64,000 nt of DNA from Heterodera schachtii (lineage: Eukaryota > Nematoda > Chromadorea > Rhabditida > Heteroderidae). The position numbers and the translations under genes are program-made. The DNA lies in contig SIJG01000003.1 in the NCBI GenBank assembly GCA_023374025.1, forward strand, positions 3,233,875 to 3,297,874, given 5' to 3'. Below are positions 1 to 11,986 of this stretch, piece by piece. The notes under the pieces were generated by a model. It was given only the letters and a program-made list of their open reading frames with translations, was not told the DNA's origin and did no database searches. Positions within the stretch are counted from its first letter, which is position 1. Each line of letters starts with the position of its first letter.

Positions 1-1681
1 CCTAAAGGCCAAAAATTTTACGAGTTTTAATTTTTTTCTAAAATTTTCTGCATACTCGTAATTGCAAATTAAAATTGGTTGAGGGGGCATTAAAATCTTT
101 TAAAATAAAAATATAATTAAACATAAAATTTATTATCATAAAAGCGAAATTTTCAACATAAAAGGCAAATTTATCTGATGGAGTCATTCTATGGATGTTC
201 TTTTTTTACAAAAAATGCTCAAACATACACATAAAATATATACGAAATATACTATAAACTTATATATGCAAATTATGAATGAAACAAGTAAAACATGTTG
301 TTCAAGCTTCAGTAATAAAAAAATAAATGCCAGAAAGTATTGGACTTTTTTATTTACGCTTATGAAAGTAATTTCATTCATTTCTTAGTGTATGTATTTT
401 TTGAAATATTTTCATGTCATTTTGGCCGAAGAACATAGGAATTGTAATATAAAATTCAGTATAAAAATGAAAGAAATATCAATAATCCATTTAACAAAAA
501 ATAATAATAACAATTGCCAAGTTAATTCAATTAAAAAAAATTAATGATATCTTCTCGGGTTCTTTTCCCTTATTAATGAATAAATTAGTTTTTTTGTTTA
601 AAAATATTTATATCAGTTATATTCTATATTGTATAAATCTATAATATTAAAGCAAAATGCCGATGGCTAGAAAAATTCTTATATATAATACGACAAATTA
701 CAGTAATACTATAGGCAGTATATTTTATGTAGCATTAAATAATGGAACGCAATTATTTAAATTAATCTAAATATAAATACAATCCATTTCAAAAGTCGCG
801 ATAGATCATAAATAAGCAAATTAATAAGCGAACTAAATTTTAAGAATGAAACGAGTAAAGAAACGATTTATATTTAAAAAATCGAATCAAATAAAACTAT
901 ATAAACATTCATTAAATTTAGCAAAAAAATTAATGAACTCTTAATAAAAATAAAAACTTGTTAAAAACTTAATTAAAGGAAGGAACTAAACTATTGTGGA
1001 CAATACCAAAAATTATACGAAAAACTTTTCAAAACAGTCTTTCTTTTTTAGTATAATTCTTAAAATGAGCTAAAATTTATGAAACACAGTAATGAATGAT
1101 AAATTATTTCATTTATTTGCCGAAATTATATCGATCAATTTATAAATTATAAAATTTGATCATCAAAATATTTAACACATACATCACAAATCAATGAATT
1201 GCGTCGGAGAAAAATTTTGAAAATTTTAGTGGAAAATGTTAACATAATTGTGCAAAATTGCTAATACAAAAATACTAAAGTTAAATAGAATAATTTGCTT
1301 TTAAATTGTTTAATCAATTTTAAATTGTGAATAAAAGCATTTAAGTTGTTTTGATTTAAATAACATAAAATTAAAGATAAAATATTTTATCATTCTTAAT
1401 TATTAAAACCATAAAAACCGAGCCAAATGGAAACAATTAAATCGGTTATTATAGATTTGAAAATTAAAAAAGAATTTGTCATTGTATTAACTTATTAAAA
1501 ACCTCTTTTTAAATGACCATATTGGAATATAAAGTAATTAATAAAAAGTATCATTTAAATTTTTAAAATAATTTACTACCAACATTCGAATTACGTAATC
1601 GTCCAGTAGACGAGTTTTTAAATATATAAACACAAAAAATCAACGGCCCTGTTACCATCGATATAAATTTATTATATCAAT
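1..1681. other. AT-rich non-coding DNA
   Basis: Strongly AT-rich, A-rich on the + strand. I find no exon-like island with splice borders, no RNA gene and no repeat I can define. The two overlapping 65-codon open frames at 184-388 lie on opposite strands and have the composition expected of random AT-rich sequence. Confidence 0.5.
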
Positions 1682-2394
1682 TTTGCTGGCTCGGTGTGGA
1701 TGAATGATGAGACAACGGAGGACTACCTGCATAAAATCATCGGGGCAAATTTGTTTGTTGGAGAACGCCTCTTGGTTTGGGATGCGTTTGGTAGCCATAA
1801 GAGCGAGAGAACGACGAAGGTGGTGAAGGGTTTGGGAGTTGAAACAGTTTTTGTCCCTGGCGGCTGCACCAAATTCATCCAGGTGCCAAGTCATCTACCT
1901 ATCTCAATTAAATTCATTTTTCTTCCCTAGGCTCCCGATGTCTCGTGGAACAAGCCGTTCAAGGAGCGAATCCGACATTTGTACAACATTTGGATGTCCA
2001 ATGAGGCGGAAAAGGAGTTTACATTGGCGGGCAACCCGAAGGCACCGGCGCTTCACGTGGTACTTGACTGGATCCACCAATCATGGCAGGAGATTTCCAA
2101 AGAAGTGATCATCAAATCATTTGAAGGTCAGTTGAAAAGGAAAAAAGAAAAAAGCCTGAATTTTTAGTCTGTGGATTGACAACGCCATTGGACGGAACAG
2201 GAGACGAAAAAATTGCTTGCTTCAAGCCGAACGGAGCAATTGGAGCGATAGGGATCAAACTTTTGCGCGAGTTTAGGGCAACTGAAACGGTGAAAGTTGG
2301 ACGAAATGATCACGAGGAAGCCGGCCTTTCTGATGATGACGGTGATGTAGAGCTGGATGGAGTTGGATATGACGATGAATTTTTGATTTGTTAG
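1682..2394 (+). pseudogene. DDE_1 (pogo/jerky/CENP-B-type) transposase, C-terminal half
   Basis: Three in-phase pieces: 1682-1882, 1931-2126 and 2168-2394, joined by 48-nt and 41-nt introns with GT/AG borders and a TAG stop at 2392. The frame contains WMNDETT, then VWDAFGSH, which carries the second catalytic Asp, then VPGGCTKFIQ joined across intron 1 to APDVSWNKPFKERIR. Exon 2 joins exon 3 to give FEVCGLTTPLDG. This order matches the pogo/jerky family, where the block usually reads PGGCTxxxQPLDVxxNKPFK. The first catalytic Asp and the whole N-terminal DNA-binding half are missing, since the frame closes just upstream at AT-rich sequence. The protein tail is acidic and ends at YDDEFLIC. Two intact introns and an open frame mean the decay is mainly the 5' loss. 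A domesticated gene with distant 5' exons is the alternative. Confidence 0.65.
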
Positions 2395-2461
2395 ATTTTT
2401 ACTGTTTCTTTTGTTGTTATTTAAAAAAAATTGGAGAAATAATTTTCTTAATAAATTCCAT

Positions 2462-2582
2462 TTAACCCCCCGGGGGATAAATAGAGACGGGGGGATTATT
2501 TTTCAACATCCTCAGAAAGGGGGACATAATTGGAGACAGGGCCTTTAATGGAGACAGGGCCTTAATTAGAGAATATACGGTA
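2462..2582. repeat. subterminal repeats and right terminus of the pogo-like element
   Basis: A 13-bp motif, GGAGACAGGGCCT, occurs at about 2532 and 2550, and a related AGAGACGGGGGGA precedes it. The block ends in TTAGAGAATATACGG. Subterminal direct repeats of this kind are typical transposase-binding regions of pogo/Tigger elements. Use as binding sites here is inferred from position only. Confidence 0.5.
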
Positions 2583-3821
2583 AATAGTTCAAAACAAATA
2601 AATTAAAATATCAAACCTTTTAAAAGTGAATATAAAATCCAATACTCAAAAAATAAACTAATGATTAAAATAAAGAAAAAGAGATACCGCGACAATAACA
2701 AAGAAATCTCAAAAACAGTGTTTAATATAAGAATTAATTATTTTGTATTAATTTATTTAAAACATTTTTGCATTTTATGACATATTGATTTAAAAATAAA
2801 TAATGAAATTTAAAGAATATTTTAAAATAAATAGTTTAGATAGTTTATAATCTGTAGAAAATTTTATTTTTGATTATTATGATAAATCTATAATTAATGA
2901 ATTTATTTGACCAAAATAATCAACAAATAATATAAAAATCTTTAATTTATATAAATATGATAAAAAGTAATTTTTAGTTATTATTGCATTATTTTGATAT
3001 TCCATTGTGAAATTTTAAATGAAACATTTTCCTATAAAACTTGTAAATAAATTTATTGAAAAATAAACAAAATATAAAAGAGATATACAAAAATTGAACA
3101 TCACCAAACAATTAGAAACAAAATAAATAAAACACATTTAATTAAATTAATTATGGAGTAAAGCCTGACATATTAGTAAAAAATATACCCGATTGTAAAA
3201 TAAATGTAAATATTCAATTATTTAATAGAAGATTATTTTTATAGAGAAGTTATGCGGAACGAGAGGCTTTCCCGTAAAAATAAATAAAAATATGTCAAAA
3301 ACAGATTATTTTTTATTATGTATAATGGATATGAATAAAAATGTTTACCTACGAATTCAAGAAATTGAGTTTCCTTAATGAAAAGACGGATTAGTCTACG
3401 AGTAAGAATCATTTTGGAATTAAAAATATTTTAATTCATTCATTCTAAATTCAAGTTATTAAGATAAAAGAACAAATTGACAATGCTTTAATATATGATA
3501 ATGATCACTGTAATGTAAAAATTTCCAGATTCTCAAACAAATATTTTATAAAAAGAGAATCGTACAGTTATAAAGTTATAAAAAATATTTGAAAATTTTT
3601 ATTCTTTCTATCTTTTCTTCTCTACAAATGGATTACATTCAAATTTCCTATATTAATAAAATAATTGGTATAAATAAAATAATTTCCAGTTAATGAGTGG
3701 TAGAATATTCGTAATTTATAATAAAACTCCAATGCGAATAATTGAAATCTCTTTAAACAATTCATTGAAAATTGTTGTAAAAAAGGACAGAATGGATGGA
3801 GGAGATAAAAAAACGATTGGC
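2583..3821. other. AT-rich non-coding DNA
   Basis: No gene recognised. A short patch at about 3250-3280 (GAGAGGCTTTCCCG) has a diverged relative at about 24670 (GAGAGGCTTTCTCG), so the two may be remnants of one old repeat. Confidence 0.4.
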
Positions 3822-4050
3822 CGACATTTGCGGCGCTGACACTTGCGGCGCTGACATTTGCGGCGCAGATATTTGCGGCGCCCATTCAAAGTGACACTTG
3901 CGGCGCCGACATTTGCGGCGTGACATTTGAGGCGCAGACACTTGCGGCGATGACACTTGCGGCGTTACATTTGCGGCGCCCAGTCAAAACGACATTTGCG
4001 GCGCCGACACTTGCGGCGCCCAGTCAAAACGACATTTGCGGCGCAGAATT
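3822..4050 (+). repeat. left arm of the foldback element
   Basis: Tandem ACA(T/C)TTGCGGCGC units. The GGCGCC and GCGGCGC cores are themselves partly palindromic, so both intra-arm and inter-arm hairpins are possible. Confidence 0.75.
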
Positions 4051-4423
4051 ATCACCCGAAGCAAAAAAGTTTTATTTTATTTTATGCGTTCCTCCGTTTT
4101 AATAAAGAAATAGGCAAAATGTTAAACCAGGGGTGGAAATCCAGTTCTTTGGCAACTAGGCCATGTTTTTCTGAGGCAAATCCGCCTCTTACCGCCGCTT
4201 TCCGAGTTCAGCTAACTTCTACTTTACAAATCCCGTTGCTGCCCAGCCTTAAAAATTTATGAAATCGGCAAAATTCAAAAGAAATCTTAAAGCCCCGCTG
4301 AAAAATATTTTAATTTAATGGTTCGTTATTTATTACTTTTGGAAAGAATTTCTTATGACCATAAGGAAAACAATAGGGTGTTCGAGATTTAATTTTTGAC
4401 CATTAATTATGGGGGTGCTACAA

Positions 4424-4624
4424 AATTTCGGCGCCGCAAATGTCATTTTGACTGGGCGCCGCAAGTGTCGGCGCCGCAAATGTCGTTTTGGCTGGGCGCC
4501 GCAAATGTAACGCCGCAAGTGTCATCGCCGCAAGTGTCTGCGCCGCAAGTGTCGCTTTGGCTGGGCGCCGTAAATGTCTGCGCCGCAAGTGTCAGCGCCG
4601 CAAATGTCAGCGCCGCAAATGTCG
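4424..4624 (-). repeat. right arm of the foldback element
   Basis: Reverse complement of the left arm with the same unit order, including the divergent GCGGCGATGACACTTGCGG stretch. It is about 28 bp shorter than the left arm, which fits loss or gain of about two units in the outer half. Confidence 0.75.
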
Positions 4625-6769
4625 CATCACCAAAAAAACAACTTACAATAATAAAAACGTGCTGTGCTGATAACGACTAAAATTATCCCGAATGTCAATG
4701 CTTGTCAAAAAGGGTAAAGAGCCAAGAGGAATTTTTTGATAAAAAATATTAATAAATTTTATATAAATAAAATAAAATCTAAATTTATGGAATAAATAAG
4801 ATGAAATTGTTGGCATAGTATCTAAATGCATATAACCGATAACAATAGTTAGTTGAATGGATAGAAACATAATATACAAATACAAAAAATAAACTAAAAT
4901 AAATACTTGATTAAATTTTTAAAAATGAAATAATTGTCTGAAATTATATGTATTTGATGTTAAAATTTCAATTCCCAATATTATTTGAATAACTATTATT
5001 CAAGTTGATAAATAGCCTTTTTAATCTTAGTAAAATTCATATCATAGATTTATGGGATTTATTACGCTTGAGTTGATTAATTCATAAATAAAAAAAGATA
5101 GCATTGTTATATTTGAAAAAGACAAAAAATAGAGGGTAATTTGAACGAACCTAATAAAAACTATAGACGAAAAATAACGTTAAAATTAAATAAGTAATTA
5201 AGGTTTCTTATTTATGTAAATATATTGGACGACGTTCAACAACTCGAACCAGAACCAGTCTAGAAGGAGAATTGGCCCTAAATAATATTTTTCAATTCTT
5301 GAATATTTTAAGTTTTTATTCAAAATTATTAGTTTTAATTAAAAGAATTCTATTGTTTTCTCGAATATATTTTATAATAAATAGATATATTTCTAAAAAA
5401 TTAAGATAATTTAATAAATATTTTTTATTCAATTAAAGAAAGTTTTCTTTAATTAGGGAAAAAAGATTTTAAAATAATTAAAGAAATTAGTTTAAAATTT
5501 GATAAAAATATTCTACTAAAAATGATTAATGAATACTTATGAAAACAATCAGGGTTTGAAATTAAACAAGAAATATTTTTAGAAATTCAAAAATATATAT
5601 TTAAAAAAGAAAAGATTAAAATCATACTAATTAAAATTGTTAAAAATAGAATTACCCGCCTATCTTCTATCCTATCAGTTGTAAGTATGACTGCCGATGC
5701 CTTACATGATAAAACCGAATGTAAATTAGAATTTTAAGAAGACGTCAAAATTTTTTCGAAAAATGCAATTGTTAAATGAACAGAATTATTGTTTCTAAAA
5801 AGTTATAAGGAATTTTTTTAATTAAAAATTGGTTTAGATTTACAAATAATTCAATATTTTATGGAAACAACGCAAAAAAACCTAATAAACTTTGTAAAAA
5901 AAACACATCACTCGTACAGAAAAATTCTAAAATTTATGAGAATATATATTTAAAAAATATATTATTATTATGCCAATAAAACTGAAACAATTCAAAATCA
6001 AAAAATAATATTTATTTAATCAATTTTATACAAAAATTTTTTTAATCACGATTAAATTATTAAATACTAAGTAAAAATTGCTTATCATTTACTAGTACTT
6101 CATATCTTTGGCGGAGGTGATTTCCGACGGAACGCCTATTCTTAAATCTCGAGATAAAATTACATTATTTATTTAAGTAAATATATAATGATACAATATA
6201 TTATGATACAATATATTTGCGAAATTTACCAAATTGCCTTCACATACATGATGAAGAAAAAGTGCATAAAATTAAATAATGGAAATAAAAAAGTTTTCTT
6301 TTTAATAATAATAAGGGATAAAATGAACAATTTATAACAAATAATAAAATTTTGAAAATTTTCATTAATTTAAACTAAATAATAGCTATATTTTACCTAT
6401 AGATATAATAAAAATGCAAATGATTTGAAAAGCACATAGAAAATTAAATTGATTGATTAAATTTAAAGAATACATACTAATAAAAAGCGATAAAATACAA
6501 ATAACAAATAAAATTTATGAGCTATTTAATAAATATTTAGATGAATTATCTTAAAAAAAGAACTGTTTAAAAAAGTAAATACAAATAATTTCGATATCTA
6601 AATTTAATAAATTTTATTACAAAATAATAATTGCATATAGAACCTATTAAAAAAATAAAAATGTAACAAAAGAATTGCTTAATAAATTGGTTACTAATAA
6701 TATTACTTTAAATTATTAACTATAACAATTAAAGGAAATAAAAACATTACAAAATTTTTATATATTGGA
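4625..6769. other. AT-rich non-coding DNA with an old dispersed repeat
   Basis: No gene recognised. The segment at about 5215-5340 (with GAACCAGAACCAGTCTAGAA, then GAGAATTGGCCC) has a diverged relative at about 10290-10410 (AACCCGAATAAGAAATTAGA, then GAGAATTATCCC), pointing to an old duplication or repeat family. Confidence 0.35.
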
Positions 6770-6919
6770 ATGAGCAACCCTGGAGCAGCAGCAGTAAAAC
6801 AGCATGTTCAAGCCTTTACTGTGCGCGCGCTTTTACAAACCCAAAAATTATTCCATATAAATTGCATGTATTTTTATTTAATAAATGCTCAAAACATAAT
6901 ATCCTTCCCAAGCTTATAA
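6770..6919 (+). CDS. possible short open frame, 49 residues
   Basis: An ATG frame of 50 codons whose first third is GC-rich and coding-like in composition (MSNPGAAAVKQHVQAF), then becomes AT-rich (FYLINAQNIISF) before TAA. The GC-rich part stands out sharply from the surroundings and is probably a relic exon or insertion. No family is recognised and no splice sites frame it convincingly. A chance frame over a GC-rich fragment is the likely alternative. Confidence 0.2.
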   Translation: MSNPGAAAVKQHVQAFTVRALLQTQKLFHINCMYFYLINAQNIISFPSL

Positions 6920-7254
6920 AATGTTAATAAAATTAATATTAAAAAGGAAGAACTTTACAATTATAGAAAAATTTATTATATAGAATAATTTTTTAAAATA
7001 AATTATTAAAGATTCAAAATAAGGTAGAACATTTTAATTCATTTAATTAATTTACATTTAATTAAATCATTTATACATATAAAACCAAAAGAACTTATCT
7101 GTAATTAAATTCCACTCTTATTTGGACATACTTATCATCAGCTCCCTAATTTTAAGTGTCTGTAAATTAAGAAATATGTACAGAAAAAATTGTTAAAAAT
7201 GTAAGCAACACTACAAATTAAAACACAAACATAAAATAAACTGTTTCACATCAC

Positions 7255-7276
7255 GATTTAATTACCCAAATTTGAG
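7255..7276 (+). other. SL1-like spliced-leader sequence
   Basis: The 22 bases match the canonical nematode SL1 leader except for G-to-A at positions 2 and 16. An ATG follows immediately at 7277. The consensus GTAAAC donor of an SL RNA gene is not there (the next bases are ATGAATAAAC), so a functional SL RNA gene is unlikely. It is either an SL RNA pseudogene or the 5' end of a retrocopied, trans-spliced mRNA. The frame from the ATG closes after 13 codons. A chance match of this quality in 64 kb is improbable even allowing for AT-richness. Confidence 0.55.
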
Positions 7277-9475
7277 ATGAATAAACGAGATTTAATTCAA
7301 TTTATTAAAACTATTTAGAGAAACATTTGGGTGAGTTTGAATTTATAATAAATATGCACTGATTTGTGAGCGATCTCTTGGAATTTATGTGTTAAGGAAG
7401 CCCTAAATTGCAACAAATTTTAATGATTATTAGAAAAGAAATTTTATAACTAAAAAACTGCTTATTAAAAAATAAATTATTCCGATTTTATATTTTTCAA
7501 ATAAAATAAAGATTCAAAAAGGTAGAATAAAAATAAACACATCAATTAATCAGTTTAATCATCATCATTTAATTAATTCAAACATAAAATATTAAAACAT
7601 TTTTAAAATGTTTTGAAACTTTCATTATAAATTTTAAGAAATTGAGGAAATAGATACAAAATGTTAGCTATAAGAAATTGGGAGGAGAAAAATGTGTTTG
7701 TCATGCGTATCTAAAAACATCAAAATTGTAATAATTAATATTTTAAATTTACTTAAATAGATGTAAATACTATTCAATGCCAAAATAATCGGATATGCAT
7801 ATTTGAATACGAAATTTTTTGGTTTACTTGATGCAAGATACAGTAAAGCATATGCTTGCTTTAAATGTTTTGTCTGAAGTCAACAACAAAAAATATTATA
7901 TTTAGAGAGAAAACAATAAATAATTTAATCGAAAAAGAAATAAAAAAACTGTTTTAACAAGAAAATTAGCTTTATTATATTTAATCATTTTGGATATCTG
8001 ACACCCAAGAAATCCGAATAACGTGATCAAAAGCATGGGTGCAAAACAACTTAAGAATTTTACGCAGCATAAAAAATAATAAAAAACAATTAGAAAACAA
8101 ATGAATAAACTTAATTTAATTAATTTTTTGAAATAAATAAAAAATTTGGATGTCATGGCGCATAAAATAATTTGCAATATTGCGATGTTCCGATTTTTTT
8201 GAATGTTCGGCCTCTTCAAGTAAATTTAATTAATTAAAACAAACAAAAATTATTTTAAAACAATAATTTAATTTTTAATATATTTTCAGTTCATTATTAA
8301 ATTAAACTATTACAGAAACTTTAAATCTAAACCTTATATCTTATTTAAGATTTCAGGAAGAAATGGATTGGGTTGATTTCGCCCTCGACTAATGATTACA
8401 GGCCTAAATATGTACATGCATTATATCAATAAATTTCATTAAAATTTTCAATCGGAAAAAACAGTGAATAATGATTTTCATTAATTAATTTTATTCTAAC
8501 TATTTTAATCATATTATATTATTTAAAAAAGCAAAAAATATATAAACTAAAATGATAACAAAATTCAGATCAATTCACAAGAAAAAAACGTTTTACTACA
8601 CAACAGAAAATTTTTTGCGCATTCATGCACGATTTATTATGAGTATGATAAGATAAAACAAATCTGAATAATTTAAACAATATTAATAATAATAAAAGAA
8701 AAATATCAGCTATGAAAACATGGAATTTTGTATATATGGAAATCGTCATTGGCAATAAAAAAAAAAACAATTAAAGCATTCAAATTAAAATAAAAACTGC
8801 AAAAGGAAATAAATAATAAGTTATGTTTTCAAGCAAAAAAAACACAAACAATTTTTATTATTATTATTATTCAACTGAAAGAATTCAAAAAAATTTATTT
8901 TATGAAATTAAGATAATTGAAAACGACGATTAGTTAAGGATTATATTTAAAAATATCATTATAATTAACGGTTTATAAAATAAAAAATAAGGAAAAAAGC
9001 CGATTCTGATTATAATTTTATTATAAATAACTTTCCACATGTATTGTAGAATAATTATTTTGCATACGATATGATTAACCAATTTCGCTTTCAATAAATG
9101 AGAGTTTATTAAATTTATTAAAATATTTATAGGAATTTTTAATAGATTAAATTTACATATCACAAAAAAAAATTGCAAACCAAAAGGGTCACCGCACTTA
9201 AAAAAGGTTTAAATAAACAAATTAAATACATAAATGTCGTAATAAGTGTTATATATAATTCATAAAATTCGTCATACCAAAAAATGTTTTTAAATGAATA
9301 CTTTCAAAAATAAAATAGCGCAACATAAAAAATAAATCTCACACAAAAAGAGTTAAATTATCAAAAGTAATAAAACATTTTTAAACATTTAGAATTTTAT
9401 GAAATGGAATCGATCAAATCTAATAATGTTTGAAATAATTGAAAATAAACATTGTTTTCTTGTTTAACTTTTAAC
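7277..9475. other. AT-rich DNA with weak exon-like patches
   Basis: No clear gene. A - strand patch at 8005-8049 reads LFCTHAFDHVIRISW between a weak AG acceptor and a GTGTCA donor. A + strand patch at about 8353 follows ATTTCAG and reads EEMDWVDFALD before a stop. Neither is strong enough to call alone. Confidence 0.3.
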
Positions 9476-9513
9476 AGATCCAGGCACGTTTGACTTCATC
9501 AAGTACAACATGT
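9476..9513 (-). other. exon-like island (strand uncertain)
   Basis: A 38-nt GC-richer patch. On the - strand it has a TTTCCTAG acceptor and a GTTAAA donor and reads VVLDEVKRAWI. On the + strand it follows a good TTTTAACAG acceptor and reads DPGTFDFIKYNMSR, without a clean donor nearby. Both frames look protein-like. It is probably a true exon, but the strand cannot be decided from this sequence. Confidence 0.3.
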
Positions 9514-11911
9514 CTAGGAAATTATTGTTAATGTTTGATTGATTGATGTTAATTTATTGAATAAATTTTTGAAAAAATACTCGAACTTAATTTTAAGAAA
9601 ATAAAATAACTTTTTATACAAATAAAAGGTGCTTTATTAATGAGCGATTTGAATTATTTAGAGAATTTTTAAAGCGCATTAATTTAAAAGATAAAATCTA
9701 TAAAAAATAAACTAAAAATTATACAATAATTATTAAGGTTTGATATTACTTCAAAAAACTGGATTTGATTTGCTCGAGCCATATATATAAATAGTTAAAT
9801 CTGATTTAAAGAAATCAAACTCATATTTACAGTTGAACAGCGTGAAAAAAGATTTCTGAAACAAATAAACATAAAGAAATAGTAATAATATAAAAAAATT
9901 ATTCAAAACAATAAAATCATATACGCAAAAAAGTTTTCATAGCACGATAACGAAATACTGACCGCCTGAACAATTTAAAATAAATAAATCATTTAATTTT
10001 TCCTATTGTTAGTAACAAAACAAAATAATGGAACAATGAGTGTTATAATAAGACAATAAAAAATAATAATATAGAATTCAATATAAATTTACTTATTTTG
10101 CAATAAAAACATATAAATATCCATGAATATTTTATCAGAATAATTAGAATAAATAAAAAAAAAATAATTAGACAACTATTAAAAGAATATAATGATGTTA
10201 ATAAAAAATAAATAAGGAGCAATTTTATGTTTTATGTAAATCATAAAGAAATGGAGCTATAATGTAAAAATAGAACCGTAGCATTAATAATTTAACTATT
10301 ATAGAGAGACAACATTCAACAACAACAACCCGAATAAGAAATTAGAAGGAGAATTATCCCAAAAATATTTATTTTTCAATTTTTTAATTGAAAGTTTTTT
10401 CTAAATTATATCGGGAATTTTTTTAAATATTAAAAGCCTTAATTAAAATACTAACGGTTTTTAAAATACAATTTGCAAAATATTTGTGATAGTTTCAAGT
10501 ACCATTAAAACTAAAATAAGCAATGTGTGAGCTTTTAGATTACAATAATATTCAACATAAAAATTATCAAAAAAAAAAACGAAAAATATATAATTTGAAT
10601 TTAAAAATTATTGAAATAATAAAAAGGGTAAAAACTTAAATTTTTAAATCACAAAAGAAAAAAGATAAAAATGAGAAAAAGTAAAATTAAATAAATTTAG
10701 AGACAAAATTATAATTGTTTATGAAACGACCATTAACAAAATTTAAAAAAATGAAAGAAATAATTACTAAGTAAATAAATTATTATTACACATTTATATA
10801 TGTATTCCCAGTACCACAAATAAAACAAAATAAAAAATCGCAAAATTTTCAAATAAAATTAGAATTCTGCAACATTACGTGTAAACGATGGGATGGCGCG
10901 AGACATTAAATTAAATTGAATTGATTATAAAAATGCAAATATAAATTAAAAAAGTGAAATGTAACCAAAATAAATTAATATATATATATATGAGTTTTTA
11001 TTAAATATTTTTGGTTTTTTAAATAAAATACTCTTGTTTTTTCACTAAAAAATAAGATAAAAAATTAGTAAAATGAATTTAAAAAAACTTTTTTTATTAA
11101 CAAAACAAAAAATAGACAAAAATTAATTAATGTAAATTTAGCCAAAAAGAAATGCCATTATTTTGCTGATTTTGAAGAATAAATATGACTAGCTATGCAA
11201 TTAAGAGAATATAAGATCAGATATCTCGAATGGATTATAATAAAAAAATGAATAAATAGTAGAACAAATTGTAAAAATAAATAGAACAAGAAGTGGATAA
11301 TATATAAAGTTCTATATATTTAAATATGAAACTGATTAATAGAACAGAATTAAAACATGAAAAACAAAAGTCAGTTAATGAAAAAATGCAAATTATATTT
11401 TGAAATAAGTTATCACACTTTTTAATATATATTTATTTAATCAAAGAATCTTCGGCCATCCCTGATTATGAGTGATTTAAGAATTTAAAGGATCAAATAC
11501 TGCTTAATGAAAGTTAAAAATTTTATTTTATTCTTAAATCAAAAAAAATTTTTTAAATTCCTTCTATATAAATGGTTTTTAAATATTAAAATGAAAAAGA
11601 CTCTAAAATAATTCATTTCTAATAACTTTTCTTCAAAATATTTAAAAAAAAAACCAATCATTAGATCATCAAACTTCGCAAATTAGTGATGGAATTAAAA
11701 ATAAATAAATAAGATGAATATAAAAAAATAAATTACAAAATAAAAAAATTTATAAACAATTATTAGCTCAAAAATACAATAAGAACAAAAATTAATTTTA
11801 CTGCAATAAACAATCTAATTTAAGAAATAAAAAAAATTACAATATCCACAATATATTTAAATCGACAAAATTTTAATAAAATTATTTTAAAAATTAATAT
11901 TTGAATATGAC
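9514..11911. other. AT-rich non-coding DNA
   Basis: Nothing convincing. The A-excess on the + strand is most extreme here (for example around 10130-10200 and 11040-11110). A (TA)n run lies at about 10980. Confidence 0.4.
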
Positions 11912-11986
11912 CGCCCACTTTGGTGTGGAACGAAAGAAAAGGGGGTGGCCTCCCCGTGGAGGGGACCAAGAGGAAGGATCAAGCGT
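11912..11986 (-). other. exon-like island, 25 codons
   Basis: A 75-nt GC-rich block in an AT-rich desert. On the - strand it is framed by TATCAG and GTCATA, starts and ends in phase 0, and reads TLDPSSWSPPRGGHPLFF followed by RSTPKWA. The + strand lacks an acceptor before it. It is an isolated exon candidate of an unidentified proline-rich protein. It could instead be a captured exon fragment. Confidence 0.4.

Larger units (their letters stand above)
1682..2582 (+). mobile_element. 5'-truncated pogo/Tigger-like DNA transposon
   Basis: The 3' half of a DDE transposase gene is followed by a non-coding tail. The tail ends in subterminal repeats and a terminus that, read inward from the right, begins CCGTATATTCTC. 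No matching left terminus lies upstream of the coding part, although GGCCCTG at about 1645 resembles the inverted subterminal motif. The element therefore appears to have lost its 5' half. Its GC content is well above that of its surroundings, so it is younger than the flanking DNA or decaying more slowly. Confidence 0.6.
3822..4624. mobile_element. Foldback-type element with repeat-built inverted arms
   Basis: Two GC-rich arms (3822-4050 and 4424-4624) are inverted copies of each other around a 373-bp AT-richer core. Each arm is a run of about a dozen 14-16-bp units of the form ACA(T/C)TTGCGGCGC, interrupted at fixed places by CCCAGTCAAAACG-type spacers that appear in the same order in both arms. 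The outer ends match exactly (CGACATTTGCGGCGCTGACA against its complement). This design of short tandem repeats inside long inverted arms is that of foldback (FB-like) elements. The core has no transposase, so the element would be non-autonomous. No target duplication is obvious. Confidence 0.7.

Noticed and set aside
3762..4680. Frames with Ala/Arg-rich repeats across the foldback arms
   Set aside because: Products of the GCGGCGC tandem units, open in several phases on both strands.
7277..7318. SL RNA gene at the SL1-like site
   Set aside because: No GTAAAC donor after the leader, no Sm-site or stem-loop layout visible downstream.
8885..9180. 82-codon - strand frame in the A-rich domain
   Set aside because: Phe/Ile/Asn/Lys-dominated, as expected for T-rich antisense DNA with few stops.
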